The position numbers and the translations under genes were made by a program. DNA of 25,320 nucleotides from Microscillaceae bacterium (GTDB lineage Bacteria; Bacteroidota; Bacteroidia; Cytophagales; Microscillaceae), in the NCBI GenBank assembly GCA_003483885.1, contig DMXI01000344.1:1-25320 (forward strand), in the 5' to 3' direction. The stretch's first letter is position 1. Each line of letters starts with the position of its first letter. The notes below the pieces were generated by a model. It ran no database searches, was not told where the DNA came from, and was given only the letters and a program-made list of their open reading frames with translations. Positions 1 through 7,328 of this stretch are shown piece by piece.

Positions 1-24
1 TAGACAATGTGTAGACACATCTTT

Positions 25-179
25 TATTGTTGCATTGAACTATGATTAGTTCCTTCGGCTTCGCTCAGGACAAGTGTTGCGTGATGCGTCACTAAAAATG
101 CTGTCCTGAGCGAAGCCGAAGGAACTAACCATAAGTTGTAAATCCCGGTTTTACTGCGCAGCGAAACAATGCAACAATA
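25..179. repeat. Nested inverted repeat (REP/MITE-like)
   Basis: Two perfect 27-base arms (46-72 and 102-128) are exact reverse complements, separated by 29 bases that hold a smaller hairpin (gtga 81-84 with tcac 89-92). An outer pair of 13-base arms (25-37 and 167-179) encloses them. The arm core TCCTGAGCGAAGCCGAAGGA resembles a dispersed intergenic palindrome found in many bacterial genomes; that resemblance is from memory. It could be a REP-type element, a miniature non-autonomous element, or a strong transcript hairpin. No transposase is present. The open frame that crosses it is not a gene. Confidence 0.8.
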
Positions 180-215
180 GAACAATGCAGCAATAAGCCG
201 AAACAATAGAACCAT
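167..215. repeat. Octamer-periodic tract (CAATNNAA)
   Basis: The word CAAT recurs every eight bases, starting at 167, 175, 183 and 191, giving units of the form CAATNNAA with decay further right. The first two units also form the outer right arm of the nested inverted repeat. It looks like a degenerate microsatellite in the spacer downstream of the DUF2721 gene. Confidence 0.6.
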
Positions 216-229
216 ACAATAAACAAAAA

Positions 230-607
230 CTAAATCTTAAGATGAGCTTGCCTGATTTTGACCCCTCGAATGGCAAATATGATAAGAATAATGATGGCTA
301 CCATCAGTACCGAAATGCCTGATACCAAAAATATAACCGCGAGCCTTTCTACATGAATACCCATTTTTTCGATGCTGGCAATCAAGCCTGCTAGTGTGAG
401 GCAAAGTACAGTAATATACAAGCAAGAAATTACCCAACTCAGCCGAATGAGTTGCCGTAACTTCATCTGGATAATCTGTTCATAAGCTTCTCCCTGAGAC
501 TTTAAATCTTTGATTTCCCGGTTAATATCAATTAGAAAATTGCTTGTAGAAAGTATAAGCAGGGAAATTCCAGGTAAAATCGTAATAGGGATATACCATT
601 GCATCAT
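230..607 (-). CDS. DUF2721-type small membrane protein
   Basis: The 125-residue product has three hydrophobic segments: residues about 5-24, 55-80 and 92-120. A charged stretch after the first segment (NREIKDLKSQGEAYEQ) lies between segments one and two. The pattern of an N-terminal LPGISLLILSTSNFL segment followed by R/K-rich helices matches the DUF2721 family of bacterial inner-membrane proteins, whose function is unknown. Two adjacent ATG codons (607 and 604) immediately precede the first membrane segment. A longer frame runs back to a GTG at 655 but adds a poor N-terminus, so the ATG is preferred. It diverges from the pseudouridine synthase gene, with their 5' regions sharing 608-750. The family assignment is by pattern recognition only. 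Confidence 0.7.
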   Translation of the reverse strand: MMQWYIPITILPGISLLILSTSNFLIDINREIKDLKSQGEAYEQIIQMKLRQLIRLSWVISCLYITVLCLTLAGLIASIEKMGIHVERLAVIFLVSGISVLMVAIIILIIFAIRGVKIRQAHLKI

Positions 608-698
608 AATGATAAAAAAGTGGGGTTTGAATGTTGAATATCGTTTAACGAACACTGAATTTTGTGGGGTTGGTTCCGTGACTGGTAATTTTTTAAAC

Positions 699-706
699 TA
701 ACTTTG
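699..706 (+). promoter_or_regulatory. Bacteroidota -7 box for the pseudouridine synthase gene
   Basis: TAACTTTG matches the TAnnTTTG -7 element and lies about 45 bases before the start codon. No good TTTG -33 element is seen at the expected 19-21 base spacing, so support is partial. Confidence 0.45.
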
Positions 707-750
707 CAGACATTCAACACTTAAAATCTTTTACAGTTTAATTTTCCAGG

Positions 751-1650
751 ATGTTTATTCTTGCTTCACACACCGTTCCACCTGCCATACAAAAACAAAG
801 AATCAGTGATTATGCCTGTGGTATTTTCGAGCAGTTGCCCTCGAGAAAAGGCGTAAAAAAAGCCCTTAAAAAAGGAGCAATCCAGTTGAATGGACAAATG
901 ACCGAAACTGGGCGATGGGTGCAGCCTGGTGACGTAATTACCTTGGTAGATTTAGAAGAAACTCCTCCCAAAGTGTATGATTATGACCTGGAAGTGGTCT
1001 ACGAAGATGACTTTATGGCGGTAATCAATAAACCCGCCGGGGTAAAAGTAAGTGGCAATCAGTTTCGTACCATTGTCAATATGTTGCCTCAAAACATGAC
1101 TGCTTCTCCCGAACCCGATGCGCTCAAATGGCCCAAACCCGTCCACCGTTTAGATGTACCCACGAGTGGGCTGTTGATGATTGCCAAAACAGCACAAGCC
1201 CATATGGGTCTGGGCCAGCAACTGGAACAAAAGATTATAAAGAAAACCTACCACGCTGTTGTGCAAGGAAAACCCCTGGAAACCCATAGTCATATTCAAG
1301 AACCTATTGGAGCACAAGCAGCCCACAGTGAATATACCTTGTTGCAAACCGTGCCCTCTCTTCAAAACGAATCAGTATCACTTGTAAAACTGTCGCCACA
1401 TAGTGGGCGTACCCACCAACTTCGCATTCATATGGCGCATTTAGGGCATCCTATCATTGGAGATATCGAGTATGGTGAGTCAGGCAATACCTTGCTTCAC
1501 AAAGGGTTGTTTTTGGCCGCCACTGCTTTAGAGTTGAATCATCCGGTATTAAACAAATCTCTTAAGGTCAGCATTGATATACCCCATAAGTTTAACAGCT
1601 TGCTTGAGCGGGAAGCTCGGCGCTGGGAGAAGTTTAGGGGGCAGAAATAA
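751..1650 (+). CDS. RluA-family pseudouridine synthase
   Basis: The product isomerises uridine to pseudouridine in rRNA or tRNA in the cytoplasm. An S4-like RNA-binding segment occupies about residues 15-70 (KGVKKALKKGAIQLNG, then a QPGD turn). The catalytic domain follows from about residue 80. The signature HRLDVPTSGLLMIAKT starts at residue 132, and D135 is the expected catalytic aspartate. The family motifs INKPAGV (about 92-98) and SGRTHQLRIHMAHLGHPIIGD are intact. At 299 residues it has normal family length. The exact target position (RluA, C or D type) cannot be read from sequence. It converges on the large hybrid regulator with only seven bases between stop codons and no visible terminator. 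Confidence 0.93.
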   Translation: MFILASHTVPPAIQKQRISDYACGIFEQLPSRKGVKKALKKGAIQLNGQMTETGRWVQPGDVITLVDLEETPPKVYDYDLEVVYEDDFMAVINKPAGVKVSGNQFRTIVNMLPQNMTASPEPDALKWPKPVHRLDVPTSGLLMIAKTAQAHMGLGQQLEQKIIKKTYHAVVQGKPLETHSHIQEPIGAQAAHSEYTLLQTVPSLQNESVSLVKLSPHSGRTHQLRIHMAHLGHPIIGDIEYGESGNTLLHKGLFLAATALELNHPVLNKSLKVSIDIPHKFNSLLEREARRWEKFRGQK

Positions 1651-1657
1651 CCAACAT

Positions 1658-4600
1658 CTATTCGTACTCTTTAGGAGTTACTCCAAACTGTTTCTTAAAG
1701 CATTTATTAAAATAAGAAATATCGTTAAATCCAGATTGCAGGGCTATTTCTTCAATAGTATCATGGTCTTTTTGTTTGAGCAATACTGCAGCTTTTTTTA
1801 GCTTGATCGAGCGAATGAACTCGACAATAGACATTTTGGTCAAGGCTTTTAGCTTTCTAAACAAGCTGGATTGACTCATACCAATTTCTTTACAGAAAAA
1901 GGCCACGTCAAACGACGTATTGTGTAGGTGTTTTTCTATAATTTCTACTGCACCCTGTAAAAATGCTTCTTCTTGAGCATTCATTTTGGGTTTAGAGGCA
2001 ACTTCTTTCGGGGCATTTGGCTGGGTAATGCTGCGCGCAAGCATTTCACGCAACCTATCCCTGCGTTCTAGCATATTGTTTACCCGCAAGAGAAGTTCTT
2101 TAGGGCTAAAGGGTTTGGTAAGGTAATCGTCTCCCCCTTTTTCCAAGCCAGCGATTCTGGTTTCAAAAGATGCCTTGGCAGTTAAGATAATGATGGGTAT
2201 ATGGCTGGTATCGGTCTTGTTTCTTAAAGTTTTCAACAGCTCGAAACCATCTACCTTGGGCATCATGAGATCACTAATGATCAAATCTGGAATATGTTCA
2301 AGCCCAGATGCTACCCCGTCGGCTCCATCTTTGGCTTCCAACACTTGGTAATATTTGCTCAATTCACTGACAATAAATTCTCTGAGCTCTGGGTTGTCTT
2401 CTACAACTAAAATAGTGTTTTGGCTTACCTCCTGAGGGATGTGGGGCTGTGTGTGGTCTTTGGTCGAAGTATCTTCAATATGATCACTTTGGATTACAGG
2501 TATTATTTGAGGTACGTTTGACTTTTCAAAAGGGAGTGTTACTTTAAACTCGGTACCCACCCCTGGTTTGCTCTTTACCTGAATGGTGCCCTCGTGCAAG
2601 TCTATCAATTCTTTTACCAGCGATAAGCCAATACCTGAACCTTCATAAGCCCTGGTTTTAGAGCTATCTACCTGATAAAACCGATCAAAAATGTGCGGCA
2701 ATTGTTCGGGTGACATACCAGTACCAGTATCTGACACCATCACAGTAACTTTATTATCTACTTGCTCCATTTGTAAAGTCACCTTACCTTTTTCGGGAGT
2801 GAATTTGAGCGCATTAGAAAGTAAATTAAAGAATATCTTTTCTATTTTGTCTCTATCAAAATTACAGATAATCGCCGCGTGACTAGATTGTATATCCATT
2901 TGAATGGATTTTTGGCGAGCCAATAACTCAAACGATTGTAATATCTGTCCTAAAAAAGCGGTCAAATCTCCTTCTTCGGTTTGCAACACCATTTTACCAC
3001 TTTCCATACGAGACACATCCATCAACTGGTTGATGAGTTTCATTAAGCGATCAGCGTTGGCCAAGATGTATTGAGCATATGTTTTGGCTAATTTGGGTTT
3101 ATATTCAGTGAGTATTTTCTCAGCTGGACCTATAATCAGGGTGAGGGGAGTTTTGAACTCGTGTGAGATATTAGAAAAGAAACGAGACTTGATTTGATCC
3201 ATTTCTTTGAGCTTTTCGGCCTGAAGGGTAATCTCTTCTTTTTGTTGCTCTAATTGATGGGTGCGTTCGGCCACCACTTTTTCAAGGTATAACTTTTCTT
3301 TTTCCAGTTTTTGAGATCGCCGCTTGATGATCAAATTCATCAGCAATACCAAGACAATCAAGTATCCAATGACCGCCCAACTACGTCGCCATATAGGGAG
3401 TTTTACTTCAAAATGTATGGTTCGAATATTTGACCAATTACTGTTAAATTTTCTGGCACGGATCTCCAGGGTGTGTTCTCCTGCGGTAAAGCGATTATAA
3501 CCAATGAAGTTTAAACGAGTTTGTTTCCAGGCTCCACCATCTAAACGATATTGATAACGAATACCTTCGGGGTGTACAAAAGTAAGTGCTTGAAAAGTAG
3601 CATCTAACCCATCATAATAATGGAGTAATATGTTGGAGGTATCTTGTATTTCTTTTCCGTTAATGCGGACCTTTTCCAGGTAAAATTTAGGGGGAGTTAC
3701 CAGCGATGGTTTACGATTGATATCCAATACTGATAAACCTTTGCTGGTCCCAATCCATAACTTGTGTTGGTTGTCTAAAAACAAACAAGTGATATTTGGG
3801 GAAGTTAAACCGGTTTTGTTATTAAAATTGATAAATCTCTTACCGTTAAAATAAGATAGCCCTTTGGGAGTGCCTACCCAAACACCACCATACTGATCTA
3901 TCAACAAAGCAACGCAATTGTCAGACACTAAGCCATCTGTAGTGCTAAATTGCTTTATTTTTCCGTTTTTTAAATGGCATATTCCTTCTTTTGTACCAAT
4001 CCACAAATCTCCATTTTTGCCTTTGGCGACTACATTGACAAAGTTGCTGATAAGGCCGTCTTTTACAGTGATTGAATCGGTGATTTCTAAAAAGTTTTTA
4101 ACCTTATTTTCTTTTTCACGAAATGCAAACAACCCCTTGTTAGTGGCTATCCAATGTTTTTTTTGGTATTCAAATACCTGATGCACGAGTAAATCTCTGG
4201 CAAAAACGTGTCTTTTATAAGAATCAGGAGCAGCCGACAGAGAGATGCCTTGTTTGTGCAGAATATGATCTTGAAATGACCAGAGTATTCCTTGGCTGTC
4301 TATGTATTTGTTGTTCTGTAAGTGATCGAGAGTATCGGATATCTGATGATTGAGTAGCTCAAAAATGTATACTTTAGCAATATTCTTAAAGTTGGCATCT
4401 ACAAAAATATTTCCTGCTGGACCACTATATAAATCGCTTACTTCAACCGAGGCTTGTTTTTGTGACAGTTTTATGCGTTTGAAGCTGTTTTCTCGAAAAC
4501 CGTACAGGCCATTGATGGTGCCTGCGTATATATTCCCCATCTTATCCTGAATGATTTTAGTAATAAAGCTATTATCCAGTCCTTGTTGCTGGGTATAGTT

Positions 4601-5653
4601 TCGGAAAGACGAATATGTAATACAAAACAGGCCATCTCCACTAGTAGTAAACCATAGGTTTCCTTCTCGGTCTACTTCCATGTCAACGGGTAGGGCTTGC
4701 AAATTATATTGTTTTTTGAGATTAGTTAATTGTTGCGTAGCTAGGTCGTAGCTATAAAACCCCCGTTGATTTAAGTTGTTGAAGCTGGTCAGAAAATAAA
4801 CTTTCCCATCAATACCATGTTTGATGTCATAAATATCGTAAGCCGGAAGGTTTTTAGTGATAATCTCAGCTTGACCTTGTGGATTAATTTTGAAAATTTT
4901 TCCAAAACCTCCCAACCAATAGTTTTCCTGAGCATCTTGCATTGCATGATAAACTGTATCTTTTTTGATAATATCAGGAAAAAATGGAATAAAAGTGGAG
5001 TCATTTTGATATTGCCATATGCCGGAAAGCCCGCCAAAAACGATCATTTTTTGACTACTAGTGAGGTAAGTTTTAGGGTAGTCAAGCGTCTTAAGGTGTT
5101 GAGACGTGTCAAATTTATTATAATTGATATAGGTAAGAGAAGAGTCTTTTTTAAAAACTATAGTGGTTTTTGGGGAGGAATTGAGAAACTTCCACTGATT
5201 GCCCTCTTTTTGGTAAAAAAGGGTTTGAAGCCTTTCATTAGAGAGCACCATTTTGTTTGCCCGTCTTTCAATGTTAGAAATCCTAAATAGGGGCACATCT
5301 ATTTTAGGAGTAAAAATCGAGTCATTACGCAGGTAATTGGTGCCACCTTTCCAGCTACCAATCCAAAGCGTACCATCTTCGTCTTCAGCAATATCTATGG
5401 GGTAGTTACTTAATAATCCATCCTTACTACGATAAACCTTAAATCCCTTGCCATCGAAGCGAGCCAGACCATCATCGGTACAAATCCATAGAAACCCTTT
5501 ACTGTCTTGCATTAGGCTATAGCCCACATTGTGGGGAAGGCCATCCTCAGTGGTGTAATGTTTTAGATAAGAAAGATTCTGCGCTTGCAGGAATTTTGTA
5601 TTCCAGCATAAACAAGCTACAAACAGGTGAAAGTAGATAATTCTCAAGTTCAT
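1658..5653 (-). CDS. Hybrid two-component sensor/regulator (HTCS), propeller-Y_Y_Y-HK-REC-AraC
   Basis: A single protein of about 1331 residues joins sensor kinase and transcription factor. Order: signal peptide (MNLRIIYFHLFVACLCW...), periplasmic two-component propeller repeats (LWIGT.KGL-like motifs at least eight times) to about residue 680, Y_Y_Y domain about 690-750, one membrane span about 760-780, coiled coil, HisKA with phospho-acceptor H831 in SHEFKTP, HATPase with NLLSNALKF, DTGTGM and GSGIGL boxes, receiver domain with phospho-acceptor D1128 in ISDLMMPK, and a C-terminal AraC helix-turn-helix. This architecture is known in Bacteroidota as a sensor of extracellular glycans or other ligands. 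The ATG at 5653 is chosen because it starts a clean signal peptide; ATGs at 5689 and 5671 add an extra leader. No susC/susD-like genes lie beside it, so its target is unclear. Confidence 0.93.
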   Translation of the reverse strand: MNLRIIYFHLFVACLCWNTKFLQAQNLSYLKHYTTEDGLPHNVGYSLMQDSKGFLWICTDDGLARFDGKGFKVYRSKDGLLSNYPIDIAEDEDGTLWIGSWKGGTNYLRNDSIFTPKIDVPLFRISNIERRANKMVLSNERLQTLFYQKEGNQWKFLNSSPKTTIVFKKDSSLTYINYNKFDTSQHLKTLDYPKTYLTSSQKMIVFGGLSGIWQYQNDSTFIPFFPDIIKKDTVYHAMQDAQENYWLGGFGKIFKINPQGQAEIITKNLPAYDIYDIKHGIDGKVYFLTSFNNLNQRGFYSYDLATQQLTNLKKQYNLQALPVDMEVDREGNLWFTTSGDGLFCITYSSFRNYTQQQGLDNSFITKIIQDKMGNIYAGTINGLYGFRENSFKRIKLSQKQASVEVSDLYSGPAGNIFVDANFKNIAKVYIFELLNHQISDTLDHLQNNKYIDSQGILWSFQDHILHKQGISLSAAPDSYKRHVFARDLLVHQVFEYQKKHWIATNKGLFAFREKENKVKNFLEITDSITVKDGLISNFVNVVAKGKNGDLWIGTKEGICHLKNGKIKQFSTTDGLVSDNCVALLIDQYGGVWVGTPKGLSYFNGKRFINFNNKTGLTSPNITCLFLDNQHKLWIGTSKGLSVLDINRKPSLVTPPKFYLEKVRINGKEIQDTSNILLHYYDGLDATFQALTFVHPEGIRYQYRLDGGAWKQTRLNFIGYNRFTAGEHTLEIRARKFNSNWSNIRTIHFEVKLPIWRRSWAVIGYLIVLVLLMNLIIKRRSQKLEKEKLYLEKVVAERTHQLEQQKEEITLQAEKLKEMDQIKSRFFSNISHEFKTPLTLIIGPAEKILTEYKPKLAKTYAQYILANADRLMKLINQLMDVSRMESGKMVLQTEEGDLTAFLGQILQSFELLARQKSIQMDIQSSHAAIICNFDRDKIEKIFFNLLSNALKFTPEKGKVTLQMEQVDNKVTVMVSDTGTGMSPEQLPHIFDRFYQVDSSKTRAYEGSGIGLSLVKELIDLHEGTIQVKSKPGVGTEFKVTLPFEKSNVPQIIPVIQSDHIEDTSTKDHTQPHIPQEVSQNTILVVEDNPELREFIVSELSKYYQVLEAKDGADGVASGLEHIPDLIISDLMMPKVDGFELLKTLRNKTDTSHIPIIILTAKASFETRIAGLEKGGDDYLTKPFSPKELLLRVNNMLERRDRLREMLARSITQPNAPKEVASKPKMNAQEEAFLQGAVEIIEKHLHNTSFDVAFFCKEIGMSQSSLFRKLKALTKMSIVEFIRSIKLKKAAVLLKQKDHDTIEEIALQSGFNDISYFNKCFKKQFGVTPKEYE

Positions 5654-6077
5654 TTGTGTACTTACAGTCATCACGGGCCAAGTGATCAATTGCTTACTTT
5701 TGATTAAAAAGATACAAGCTGACGGATATTGAGAAGTTTACAATAAATCATTCAATCTTTGGAAAGAATAGGAAAGTATTTTTCCAAAAAGGTATATTAA
5801 TTCATTTGTATTTTTAAGTTTGATCAGGCCAGTAGTTAGTTATAATGTTTAAGAAGAAGGTTGTATTGGTATAGATGCTTTTTCCGAGCTTAAACCCTAG
5901 CTGTTTTTTGGAAAATATATTTTTATCATATTATTTGTTTAACATTTAATTAACAAAACAAGTTTCATTCACTCATAAAATTATTTGGAAATAGGCTATG
6001 CTTTATCAACTAATAAAGTGCTTACAACAATTACGTACATAACCTCTAAAATATCACAAAATACCTGAAAATTGGTC
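5654..6077. other. AT-rich spacer upstream of the hybrid regulator
   Basis: No credible gene is seen. It contains an 8-base inverted repeat (tttggaaa 5758-5765 with tttccaaa 5781-5788) about 105 bases upstream of the regulator start, which could be a binding site. No TAnnTTTG promoter was found on the minus strand here. The rest is AT-rich without recognised structure. Confidence 0.5.
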
Positions 6078-6109
6078 AAAAAAAAGCTGTAAACCTTCAG
6101 GTCTACAGC
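6078..6109 (-). terminator. Rho-independent terminator of the beta-barrel gene
   Basis: Read on the minus strand, a 10-base-pair stem (6100-6109 with 6086-6095, one G-U pair) closes a four-base loop and is followed by eight U residues (6085-6078). It lies about 35 bases past the stop codon at 6145. A second 7-base-pair hairpin (6130-6136 with 6140-6146) overlaps that stop codon. Confidence 0.88.
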
Positions 6110-6144
6110 CTCTAATAATATTTTGAAACAAACGAGTGTCTCGT

Positions 6145-6969
6145 TTATAAAAAGGTAGGGCAAACGTATTTGCGTCCTCCACTAAAGCCAAAACGATAAC
6201 TTAACAGAAGTTGAACTTGTAGTGACCCAGCATCTATTCGCCTTGGGAAAATAAGGGTAGGTGGGGGAGGGTTAGGGTTGGGATTGTTGGTAACCACTGG
6301 AATGTCGGCTCCTCCATTATAATAGGCCAGTTGTACATTTAGCGCCAAACGGTCAATAATACGAAATGAGGTACCCACACCTGCTGTAAAACTAAAACCA
6401 GACTGATTACTGATAGGTCGCTCCGCCGTTACTGGCGCCCCTGGATCAGGCCTACGGACAATGTTGTTGGTCCACAAACCTACGCCCATAAAAGCGTAAG
6501 CATCTATCCATTCTGGAATAAAGTAAGCATAACGCAGTAAAGAATATTTGAGGCTCAGATTGATGTGGCGAGGGTTGATAGATAAGCTATCAGCATTGAA
6601 ACGTACATTGGCATTGTACGAAAGCACAAAGCTTAAAGGCACCCCAGTATTACCAAACTCGGCAAAGAAATGTAGTGGCAAACGAGCGTTTTGGAAATTA
6701 TTATCATTGGAACGATAAACAACTGCAGCACCACCCCCTATTTCAAGAAAAGTAACTCCATCGCGCCAACCTCTGCGTTTCTTTTGGCGGGTAATATCAA
6801 ATTTTTGATGAAGAATATCCTGCATTTTTAGTTGAAATAGGAATTGCTCGGTGCTACGCTTACTTTGGGTAGCAAGGGTAGTATCATGACCAGCGGAAGT
6901 TTTGGCAGTTACCCAAGTAGTGCTTGCCAGTAAAACTACCAGAATTGCGTAAAAATTTTTTATTTTCAT
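6145..6969 (-). CDS. Outer-membrane beta-barrel protein, hypothetical
   Basis: The 274-residue product opens with a signal peptide (MKIKNFYAILVVLLASTTWVTA). A polar segment of about 50 residues follows, then alternating hydrophobic/polar strands typical of a small outer-membrane barrel (LEIGGGAAVVY, LPLHFFAEFG, INLSLKYSLLRYAY, FSFTAGVGTSFR, LQVQLLLSYRFGF). A proline/asparagine-rich loop (NPNPNPPPP) lies near residue 230. The upstream in-frame start at 7020 would place 17 residues before the signal peptide, so the ATG at 6969 is chosen. It is a single-gene unit with its own terminator. No family was firmly recognised, and function cannot be inferred beyond likely outer-membrane location. Confidence 0.75.
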   Translation of the reverse strand: MKIKNFYAILVVLLASTTWVTAKTSAGHDTTLATQSKRSTEQFLFQLKMQDILHQKFDITRQKKRRGWRDGVTFLEIGGGAAVVYRSNDNNFQNARLPLHFFAEFGNTGVPLSFVLSYNANVRFNADSLSINPRHINLSLKYSLLRYAYFIPEWIDAYAFMGVGLWTNNIVRRPDPGAPVTAERPISNQSGFSFTAGVGTSFRIIDRLALNVQLAYYNGGADIPVVTNNPNPNPPPPTLIFPRRIDAGSLQVQLLLSYRFGFSGGRKYVCPTFL

Positions 6970-7084
6970 ATGTATAAGATTGTTGCTAACTTTTGGTTTG
7001 GTACCCAGATATAGGGACAAACAATTGCAAAAACAGTACTATATAGGCGTATGTAATTGGCTTACTTTCAAAAAACGTAAATAG

Positions 7085-7116
7085 TTGTTGGATTGGTAAA
7101 TAATATGATAAATTTG
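7085..7116 (+). promoter_or_regulatory. Candidate murD operon promoter
   Basis: TAAATTTG (7109-7116) fits the TAnnTTTG -7 element. TTG triplets at 7085-7087 and 7088-7090 give spacings of 21 and 18 bases to a -33 element. The start site would fall near 7123, leaving a leader of about 205 bases before the murD start codon. No closer promoter of this type was found. Confidence 0.5.
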
Positions 7117-7162
7117 GTGTAAACTTAGCAAATACTATCCATATTGATCAATTACGACTCAA

Positions 7163-7285
7163 TTAGTTATACTCAAAGTAAAGAGCCATCCAGGCCGCAA
7201 ATGTACCGATAATGGGTGGTAAGATATTTGATATTTTCAAGAACAGGTCCTGGGCAACACCTTTAGGTATGTTGGCAGTACCCAT
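7163..7285 (-). CDS. Possible 40-residue small membrane protein, antisense to the murD leader
   Basis: An ATG frame on the minus strand (start 7285, stop 7163) encodes 40 residues, with a charged N-terminal half (MGTANIPKGVAQDLFLKI) and one hydrophobic segment (LPPIIGTFAAWMALYF). The composition looks like real protein rather than random translation. In-frame translation continues upstream to a stop without another start. It could be a small membrane protein, or the surviving end of a decayed membrane-protein gene. No minus-strand promoter or ribosome site was recognised. It lies between the beta-barrel gene and murD. Confidence 0.35.
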   Translation of the reverse strand: MGTANIPKGVAQDLFLKISNILPPIIGTFAAWMALYFEYN

Positions 7286-7328
7286 TGCTATTTTGGAGTT
7301 ATCACTTGTCGCTTAAAAAAAAGAACAA

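Noticed and set aside
24..215. 63-codon minus-strand frame over the first spacer
   Set aside because: It is a translation of the nested inverted repeat and octamer tract; the arms account for its content.
608..655. Upstream GTG extension of the DUF2721-type protein
   Set aside because: It adds 16 residues that do not fit the membrane-first layout of the family; two ATG codons directly precede the first span.
4817..5290. 157-codon plus-strand frame inside the hybrid regulator
   Set aside because: It is wholly antisense to conserved propeller coding sequence, which constrains the region; the frame has no recognisable features.
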